Shown here piece by piece: positions 43,203 to 49,331 of a stretch of DNA of 49,331 bases (position 1 is its first letter; every line of letters begins with the position of its first letter). Made by a program: the position numbers and the translations under genes. The notes beneath the pieces are model-generated. The model searched no databases, had not been told where the DNA came from, and saw only the letters and a list, made by a program, of their open reading frames with translations. The stretch is from Chloroflexota bacterium (GTDB lineage Bacteria; Chloroflexota; Dehalococcoidia; Lucifugimonadales; QGNO01). The DNA lies in NCBI GenBank assembly GCA_003228195.2, contig QGNO01000012.1, forward strand, positions 1 to 49,331, given 5' to 3'.

Positions 43203-43961
43203 ATGGACTTGGAACTTACAGGTAAGACAGCCATCGTCACAGGAGGCAGTAGGGGCATCGGGAAACAAGTCGCCCTCCTGCTATCAAGGGAAGGAGTAGA
43301 CGTCGCAATTGCGGCCCGCGACCCTGAGAGACTCAATGCAACAGCCAAGGAATTATCTAATGAGACCGGACGAAAGGTCGTGCCTTTGGTAGTAGACACT
43401 GGCGATGACAAATCCGTAAAGAAAATGGTGGCGGCTGCGGTAGAAGCCCTGGGGGGGGTAGACATTTTGGTCAACAACGCAGCAATTGTAGGGGGCATAG
43501 CTACGCCTCCTAAGCTGAAGAATGTCACTCAAGCCGACTTCTGGTCCGACATGAACGTCAAGGTAATGGGATACCTCCGCTGCGCGCAAGCCGCAGCGCC
43601 TTACATGATAGAGCGCAACTGGGGTCGCATCATCAACGTCAGTGGAATGGCAGCGCGACAGAGCGGCAGTACTATCGGGAGCATTAGGAACGTATCGGTT
43701 GTCGCACTTACCAAGAATCTTGCTGACGAGCTCGGTGAACACGGCATAAACGTAACAGCAGTTCATCCCGGTGCCACCCGAACAGAACGTACCGCTCCAG
43801 AAACAGAAAAGCAGATGGCGAAAAACAATTCGGTAAAGCAGGTGATAGATGCCCACGACATCGCTGCTATAGTAGCATTTCTCGCATCGCCCAAATCAGT
43901 AGCTATCAGCGGCGACGTCATAGCTGCTGGCGGCGGTGTAGGGAGATCAATTTATTATTAA
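43203..43961 (+). CDS. SDR-family oxidoreductase-like protein, no YxxxK
   Basis: A 252-aa Rossmann protein: GGSRGIGK (NAD(P) loop), VNNAA (NNAG-like) and INVSGMAA with the Ser. The catalytic YxxxK is not visible; the aligned residues read GSIRN, so Tyr and Lys appear to be replaced (Gly and Asn). Either it belongs to a divergent SDR group with another mechanism or it is a binding protein. It starts 36 bases after a TATAATGC box and is followed by an amidase gene. Confidence 0.78.
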   Translation: MDLELTGKTAIVTGGSRGIGKQVALLLSREGVDVAIAARDPERLNATAKELSNETGRKVVPLVVDTGDDKSVKKMVAAAVEALGGVDILVNNAAIVGGIATPPKLKNVTQADFWSDMNVKVMGYLRCAQAAAPYMIERNWGRIINVSGMAARQSGSTIGSIRNVSVVALTKNLADELGEHGINVTAVHPGATRTERTAPETEKQMAKNNSVKQVIDAHDIAAIVAFLASPKSVAISGDVIAAGGGVGRSIYY

Positions 43962-44016
43962 CCAAGCCTGAAAAAGACACATTAGCACTTTGCGCCTAAC
44001 AATGAAGGAGTCGATC

Positions 44017-45420
44017 ATGGCCAATACTGAACTTCATTATAAAACGATCACAGATTTGGCAATCCTACTTAAGAAACAGGAAGTCTCTCCTGTTGAGGTC
44101 ACAGAAACAATCCTTAGCCGTATAGATGATTTGGATTCACGTTACAAGAGTTACGCAACTGTGATGGCAGACCACGCAATGCGAGCAGCGAAGCGTGCCG
44201 AGGAGGAAATCCGAAAAGGCCACTACAAGGGACCATTGCATGGAGTCCCAGTAGCAGTCAAGGACCTTTGTTTCACTGATGGTGTAAGAACGATGGGTGG
44301 CGCCAAAGTTATGGAAAATCACATTCCAACTTTTGACTCCACAGTAGTCTCCAGATTGTCAGCAGCTGGGAGTGTGCTACTGGGAAAATTAAATCTTACT
44401 GAAGGGGCCATGGGAGGATATAATCCCTCATTCGATGTTCCTTTGAACCCATGGAACACCGATCGATGGGCCGGCGCTTCTTCGAGCGGGTCCGGCGTAT
44501 CAACTGCTCTTGGATTATGCTATGGCTCTCTGGGCAGTGATACTGGTGGTTCGATCCGATTCCCAGCGGCAGCATGTGGGACGGTCGGATTAAAGCCAAC
44601 CTGGGGAAGAGTAAGCCGATATGGAATATTAGCATTGGCCGAATCACTTGATCACGTCGGCCCACTAACACGAAGTTCGGCTGACGCGGCCATTATGCTA
44701 AAGGCGATTGCCGGTCCAGATCTCAATGATCCTACAGCCCTTTCTGCACCAGTGCCCGATATGCTTTCAGATATTGATTCGGGCGTTAAAGGTATCCGCA
44801 TTGGGTTAGATGAGCAGTACGTTACTGATGGGGTCGATCCGGAGCTGTCGCGGGCAGTTCTAGATGGCGTAAAAATTCTGGAAAGTTTGGGCGCCACTAT
44901 TGTAGATATAAAGATGCCTGCTGTAGATCGGTACATGCCGTTTTGGCGTACACTTTGCACTGCAGAGGCCCTCGCAGAGCATAAGTCATTCTATCCTTCG
45001 CGTCGTGATGACTATGGGCCGTATTTTCGGGAGTGGCTGGATATAGGATCAGGAGTGAGTGGGGTTGATTATGTCGAGGCTAACAATCAACGAAATGAAT
45101 GCAACGGCCTAATCCGGTTAGCGATGCAGCCGATAGATGTCATCGCGTGTCCGTCTACCATAGAGCCTGCTCACCCAATCACTATAGAGCAGATGTATGG
45201 CCCGATAGATAAGAATCGTGATCCGTCCTATCAACGCTTTACAGTTCCATATGACTACAATGGTTATCCTACATTATCCGTGCCATGCGGCTTTAACAGC
45301 GAAGGCTTACCTTTAAGCCTGCAGTTCGTCGGGCATCCACTCTCGGAAGCGCTATTGTGTAAGGTGGGGCATGCTTATGAAAGCGCCACGTCATGGTTTC
45401 TGATGCACCCTTCATTTTAG
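44017..45420 (+). CDS. Amidase-signature hydrolase 3
   Basis: A 467-aa amidase with Lys82 in AVKDL, cis-Ser 155 in GASSSGSG, and nucleophile Ser179 in SDTGGSI. The triad is complete. No GatC-like small gene precedes it, unlike the amidases at 14847 and 38102. The ATG at 44017 is chosen for AAGGAG seven bases upstream; in-frame ATGs at 44002 and earlier lack it. Substrates are likely amides or ureides. Confidence 0.85.
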   Translation: MANTELHYKTITDLAILLKKQEVSPVEVTETILSRIDDLDSRYKSYATVMADHAMRAAKRAEEEIRKGHYKGPLHGVPVAVKDLCFTDGVRTMGGAKVMENHIPTFDSTVVSRLSAAGSVLLGKLNLTEGAMGGYNPSFDVPLNPWNTDRWAGASSSGSGVSTALGLCYGSLGSDTGGSIRFPAAACGTVGLKPTWGRVSRYGILALAESLDHVGPLTRSSADAAIMLKAIAGPDLNDPTALSAPVPDMLSDIDSGVKGIRIGLDEQYVTDGVDPELSRAVLDGVKILESLGATIVDIKMPAVDRYMPFWRTLCTAEALAEHKSFYPSRRDDYGPYFREWLDIGSGVSGVDYVEANNQRNECNGLIRLAMQPIDVIACPSTIEPAHPITIEQMYGPIDKNRDPSYQRFTVPYDYNGYPTLSVPCGFNSEGLPLSLQFVGHPLSEALLCKVGHAYESATSWFLMHPSF

Positions 45421-45533
45421 CAAACCGGGTAAGTTAAAAAAGTGGTCTCCCTACGACGACATAGGCAGTCAGATCGACTTCAGGTAGACTGGGTTGATAT
45501 AAAAAATTCTGGGCTAGCAGGGGGAGGTGAAGC

Positions 45534-46679
45534 GTGACTCAAAAAGCGGATTTGGCAGAGCGGAATAAGCGATTCACAAAGATACGTGAAGCAATGGAAG
45601 GGGATTCTCTAGACGCTATAATAGTAGCGGGACACGGCAGTCAGTTTAACCGTGGATACATACGATATGTTTCTGATACACATTTATGGGCAGGCGATTG
45701 CCTCGTTCTTATTCCTTTAGCAGGCGACCCGGTACAAGTTTTGGTGACGTATTCCGGAGCATCCAGGCCTGACAAACTCTGGATTGAAGATTTTCGCAAG
45801 GCTCCTTATCCACAGGATGAGATAGTCAACGTAATGAAAGCAAAAGGTATCACAAAAGGAAAAGTGGGTATCGTCGGATGGGACAAAGCCATCACGTTTA
45901 ACGCACACGAAACTTTAAAAAATGCTTTCCAATCAGTAAACTTCGTCAACGCAGACTCTCTATTGGATAGAGTGCGGTGTATAAAGAGCCCTTTGGAGTT
46001 ACAACAAATTGCTGAACTGATGAAACTCTCTCAGAGAGCGCTGGATCGATTTGTAGAGGTAATAGGTCCGGGTGTTACACAACGTGAAGCAGCCGCTGAG
46101 GCGGGCAAGGTAATACGGGCCGGCGGATCCTTTGATGACTACACTTCTATCCATGAAGGCGACTTCACGGGGCTACCTAGGGATATAGCTCTTAAATGTG
46201 ATGACATGGTTGAATTTCATCTGGAGACCTGCGGGGAGAGCGGGCATTGGTCAGAGATCAATGTTGTCTGTGCATTCCGTGAGCCTACCAACATTGAACA
46301 AAAGCTGATAGAGAGCGAAGTTCGCGCGTTTCAAGAGATCCTTAAGATGGCCCAGCCTGGTGTTACACTAGGTGAAATGGAAGATACTTTCCTCAGCGTC
46401 ATTGTTGAAGATGGATGGAAGCTGGGAGGCCCCGCGTGGCACTACTCTTTCCACGGTCAAGGAATGGACAGCATAGAGTGGCCCTATTTCACACCAATGC
46501 TAGAAACTAACAGAGAAGTTCCCGTGGAAGCGGGCATGGTATTCTCATATCATCCTCACAGAGACCCTGTTCCCACCGTGGACCGACCTCCAAAAATCTT
46601 TGATGACATCGTAATCACCCCAAATGGAGCCAAGCAATTGAGTAGCGACTGGGACTTAACCTGGCGAATCATGAAGTGA
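45534..46679 (+). CDS. M24-family (creatinase/aminopeptidase P fold) protein
   Basis: A 381-aa pita-bread-fold protein with a creatinase-type N-terminal domain and a C-terminal domain with HYSFHGQG and FDDIVITPNG. The metal ligands of M24 peptidases are not all visible: the first Asp is missing, the second is Glu (SEIN), and the usual EPG is YHP. This is like creatinase, a metal-free hydrolase in the family. A C-N hydrolase or a non-peptidase role therefore fits better than an aminopeptidase. The start is GTG with GGGGGAGGTGA upstream. Confidence 0.78.
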   Translation: MTQKADLAERNKRFTKIREAMEGDSLDAIIVAGHGSQFNRGYIRYVSDTHLWAGDCLVLIPLAGDPVQVLVTYSGASRPDKLWIEDFRKAPYPQDEIVNVMKAKGITKGKVGIVGWDKAITFNAHETLKNAFQSVNFVNADSLLDRVRCIKSPLELQQIAELMKLSQRALDRFVEVIGPGVTQREAAAEAGKVIRAGGSFDDYTSIHEGDFTGLPRDIALKCDDMVEFHLETCGESGHWSEINVVCAFREPTNIEQKLIESEVRAFQEILKMAQPGVTLGEMEDTFLSVIVEDGWKLGGPAWHYSFHGQGMDSIEWPYFTPMLETNREVPVEAGMVFSYHPHRDPVPTVDRPPKIFDDIVITPNGAKQLSSDWDLTWRIMK

Positions 46680-46761
46680 TTTAGCCACGCCAGGAATGAT
46701 CAAAACTAACCCAGCCCTCTGATTACTCCTTAGAGAGAAACAAAAAGATGAGGAGACTTCA

Positions 46762-47754
46762 ATGACGACACTTGTTACGGGAGCAACCGGCTTCGCTGGC
46801 ATTAATATCGTACGGGCACTCGCAGAAGCAGGGGAACAAGTAGTTGCATTAGACACTGTTGGAGCAAGTGACGAATGCCACCGCTATATAACGGATCTAG
46901 AGGAGAAGATTGATTTTGTGGTTGGTGACGTTTTGGACGCAACGCGTACATTAAAAATCGCCAAGGAAACTGGCGCTCAAAGAATCGTCCACGCGGCAGC
47001 AATCACCCCTCCGAGAGATGTTGAATTGGCGATGCCATCACACATCATAAATGTGAATTTGATGGGCACCGTAAACATGTTGGATATTGCACGAAAAATT
47101 TCAGCGGAACGATTTGTGTTTGTCAGTTCATCCGGTGTCTACGGGGCACCCAAAGACAACTCTCAGCCCGTGAAGGAAGAGGCTAATACTCAGCCAGGAA
47201 ACCTCTACGGCATATGCAAACTTGCTTGTGAACTGCTTATGAATAGATATAAGCAATTATTCGGGCTTTCAACGGTAGTTGGAAGAATGGCAGCAATATA
47301 TGGCCCAATGGAACGGGTTACGGCCTCTCGAGGCAACCCTTCACTGATATACAAGCTTATGCACGCACATTTAGAAGGTCGTTCTATATCAGTAAGGGGG
47401 GGCGATTTTGTAAGTGACTACACGCATGTAACAGACGCGAGCACAATATGGAGAAATCTTGCGCTGGCTGATGAACTGAACCACGACATTTACAACGTAT
47501 CCTCGGGAGTAGCTTATCCCCTTACTAACGTACTAGAAACCCTTCAGGGCCTGGAGCCGACATTTAACTTCAGTTACCGAGATTCGACCGAAGACGTAGA
47601 CATAGAAATCCGACCGGAGAGCGAAAGAGGAGCCTTGGATTTAACCCGACCAATAACTGAGTTCGGGTTTTCACCCAAATACAACTTAAGGGACGGGCTA
47701 GAAGCCTACTTAAAGTGGGCTCGGGAATACCCAACACTATTCCCATCAACTTAG
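46762..47754 (+). CDS. NAD-dependent epimerase/dehydratase
   Basis: A 330-aa extended-SDR protein. TGATGFAGINI is the NAD-binding loop, VSSSGVYG carries the Ser and LYGICK is YxxxK with Tyr near 149. Members epimerise or dehydrate nucleotide sugars, or act on other activated substrates. AGGAGA precedes the ATG. Confidence 0.87.
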   Translation: MTTLVTGATGFAGINIVRALAEAGEQVVALDTVGASDECHRYITDLEEKIDFVVGDVLDATRTLKIAKETGAQRIVHAAAITPPRDVELAMPSHIINVNLMGTVNMLDIARKISAERFVFVSSSGVYGAPKDNSQPVKEEANTQPGNLYGICKLACELLMNRYKQLFGLSTVVGRMAAIYGPMERVTASRGNPSLIYKLMHAHLEGRSISVRGGDFVSDYTHVTDASTIWRNLALADELNHDIYNVSSGVAYPLTNVLETLQGLEPTFNFSYRDSTEDVDIEIRPESERGALDLTRPITEFGFSPKYNLRDGLEAYLKWAREYPTLFPST

Positions 47755-47883
47755 TGCCGGATTGGTATCATAAAATGACATCCCGCGGCTTGATTCTATG
47801 TCTTTATCATATGATCTCCCTTTGATGAATTATATGTGTAATAATGTCGCAAGTTGCAATGAAAATTCCTAGGAGAATTGCTA

Positions 47884-48819
47884 ATGTTGGGGCACGATCG
47901 CTCTGAATACTCCCCCATAATCAACCGTCCGGTTATAAAGTGGCCTAACAATGCCCGAGTTGCATTGTGGGTAGCACCAAACGTAGAGTACGTTGACTTT
48001 ATTCAGCCACCTAACGATGGTGCAGACGGTTATTACCGTGGTGGCCCTGGCCGGGCTCCACTCCCTGACGTAAGGGCATTTGGGAATCATGACTACGGAA
48101 ATAGAGTGTGTTTCTGGCGTATGCTGGAGGTGTTTGACCAACACAAAATCCGTTGCACGGTTTCCCTTAATGAGGCGGTACTGGAACACTTCCCTGAAAT
48201 CAAAGATGCCCTCCTGAAAAGGGACTACGACTTCATGTCCCATGGTATATACAACTCTAGATTTCTCAACCATCTCTCAGTTGAAGAAGAGCGCGCATTC
48301 TATAAGGACTGTATCGACACTCTTAAGCGCCACACCGGCAAACAGCTCAAGGGGATGCTCACCCCGGCCGTTTCGCCAACTGACGCCACTCCGGACCTTA
48401 TGGCTGAAGCAGGCCTTATCTACAACGCGGACTGGGGCCATGACGATGAGCCCTTTCCTATGAAGGTTAAAACCGGACGTTTGATATCTATGCCATACAA
48501 CCTTGATCTAAATGACGGGACCTACAATCGATTCGGCTGCCCGCCCGAATATTGGGCCCAATCCATAAAAGACCAGTTTGATGTTTTATACCGGGAAGGC
48601 GCTGATAGAGCCAAGCAACTGTGCGTCTCCCTCCACCCTGCTTTAATGGGAACGCCAAGCCGCATAAAGTACTTGGATGAGGTTTTGGGGTACATGATGT
48701 CACATGACGGCGTATGGCAAACAACTGCGGACGAAATCGCAGATTATTACATGGATAATTACTACGACACAATGGTTAGTTATGTTGACGGACTGTCAGC
48801 GGGGCAGGCAGCCGAGTAA
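47884..48819 (+). CDS. Polysaccharide deacetylase-like protein 1 (PuuE-like)
   Basis: A 311-aa protein of the carbohydrate esterase 4 or PuuE-like group. It has WPNNARVALWV at the N terminus, a SHGIYNSRFL segment with a likely metal-binding His near residue 122, and SLHPALMG near the C terminus. The first metal Asp of typical deacetylases is not evident, as in some allantoinase-like relatives. The ATG at 47884 has AGGAG eight bases upstream. A related gene starts 12 bases after its stop. Confidence 0.78.
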   Translation: MLGHDRSEYSPIINRPVIKWPNNARVALWVAPNVEYVDFIQPPNDGADGYYRGGPGRAPLPDVRAFGNHDYGNRVCFWRMLEVFDQHKIRCTVSLNEAVLEHFPEIKDALLKRDYDFMSHGIYNSRFLNHLSVEEERAFYKDCIDTLKRHTGKQLKGMLTPAVSPTDATPDLMAEAGLIYNADWGHDDEPFPMKVKTGRLISMPYNLDLNDGTYNRFGCPPEYWAQSIKDQFDVLYREGADRAKQLCVSLHPALMGTPSRIKYLDEVLGYMMSHDGVWQTTADEIADYYMDNYYDTMVSYVDGLSAGQAAE

Positions 48820-48830
48820 CTGGAGGAAAA

Positions 48831-49331
48831 ATGTCTGGAGAACGAAAGTACGGATATGACCAACCCTATTATGATTGGTCACCTATCTCAACTCGCCCTC
48901 GACTGACATGGCCTAATAAAGCTAGATTAGCTTTGTGCGTAATACTAAGCGTCGAACATTACGAATGGGTCGCCACCAATAATTTTGCTGACGGTGGTCT
49001 ACCCGGCACACTTCCCGAGTACTCACACAAATCCCTCGAACTTCCTGGAGGTGTCAGCAGCTCCGGAAGACCCTACCCCGACGTCATGAGTTATGGCCAA
49101 AGGGAATATGGCAAACGAGTAGGCATCTTCCGCGTGATGGATATCCTGGACAAATACGAAATCAAAGCTACGGTTGCAATTGATGCCTCTACAGCATCTA
49201 ACTATCCATTCCTTATCAAGCAATTCCAACAAAGAGGCTACGAAATAATGGCCCACGGGATAGCAGTTAACCAGATGATATCCAGCAAAATGACTCAAGA
49301 TGAGGAAAGGAACCATATACGATTATCAATA
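48831..49331 (+). CDS. Polysaccharide deacetylase-like protein 2 (partial, cut by window end)
   Basis: A frame of 167 codons open to the end of the window, with GGAGG before the ATG at 48831. It shares the layout of the preceding gene: WPNKARLALCV, then SVEHYEW, then KATVAIDAS and MAHGIAVNQM, where the metal His lies. It is probably a tandem duplicate or a partner subunit of the upstream gene. The C terminus is outside the window. Confidence 0.78.
   Translation, partial: MSGERKYGYDQPYYDWSPISTRPRLTWPNKARLALCVILSVEHYEWVATNNFADGGLPGTLPEYSHKSLELPGGVSSSGRPYPDVMSYGQREYGKRVGIFRVMDILDKYEIKATVAIDASTASNYPFLIKQFQQRGYEIMAHGIAVNQMISSKMTQDEERNHIRLSI

Overview
The window reads as a chromosomal stretch of a free-living, probably marine bacterium with mid-range GC. 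The mix of genes recalls the SAR202-type Chloroflexota (Dehalococcoidia relatives): several amidase-signature enzymes, MaoC-type hydratases, a phosphotriesterase-like enzyme, a GSA-aminotransferase-like enzyme, VOC, SDR and M24-family proteins, DUF2203, and many TTG starts. This is an inference from gene content; there is no rRNA or complete tRNA to anchor it.

Layout. 1-2.2 kb: a DinB-like gene and a LicD-like gene, each preceded by a 3'-half tRNA fragment, then two tiny ORFs behind a promoter-like repeat. 2.3-6.0 kb: a coupled heterodimeric ABC exporter. 6.1-8.1 kb (minus): a three-gene set (nucleotidyltransferase, CDP-alcohol phosphotransferase, HAD phosphatase) resembling di-inositol-phosphate-type synthesis. 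8.1-14.5 kb: a third tRNA fragment, a Cys-rich small protein, aldo/keto reductase, a small basic protein, phosphotriesterase-like, class III aminotransferase, a decayed DUF4268-like gene and a diiron desaturase-like gene. 14.6-21.7 kb: a GatC-like/amidase pair facing a minus-strand peptide-type ABC uptake set (no ATPase gene) and a double-hotdog MaoC-like gene. 21.8-25.5 kb: a lipoprotein and a LicD, CobD/HisC-like PLP enzyme and LicC-like cytidylyltransferase cluster. 25.5-29.2 kb (minus): two near-identical EamA transporters around an alpha/beta hydrolase, and YbaK. 29.3-34.1 kb: GNAT, YgjP-type peptidase, a frameshifted nuclease-like gene, a topoisomerase IB/tyrosine-recombinase-like ORF, a small HTH protein, FMN reductase, VOC, DUF2203. 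34.3-39.8 kb: DEAD-box helicase, paired MaoC-like hydratases, EamA, a second small-subunit/amidase pair and an ArsC-like gene with an in-frame UGA. 40-49.3 kb: homocysteine methyltransferase-like, ABC-F, SDR, third amidase, M24, epimerase and two polysaccharide-deacetylase-like genes, the last cut by the window edge.

Functional themes: uptake and C-N bond hydrolysis of small organic nitrogen compounds (three amidases, two deacetylase-like enzymes, an M24 creatinase-like protein, a peptide-type ABC system), and cell-surface or compatible-solute phospho-head-group chemistry (two LicD copies, two cytidylyltransferases, a CDP-alcohol phosphotransferase).

The most noteworthy observations are a probable selenocysteine codon in the ArsC-like gene (UGA replaces the first Cys of CxxC, followed by a 7-bp hairpin with G in the loop), dispersed 3'-half tRNA fragments that delimit gene modules, and a dispersed repeat built around TATAATGCGG that often sits at promoter distance from genes.
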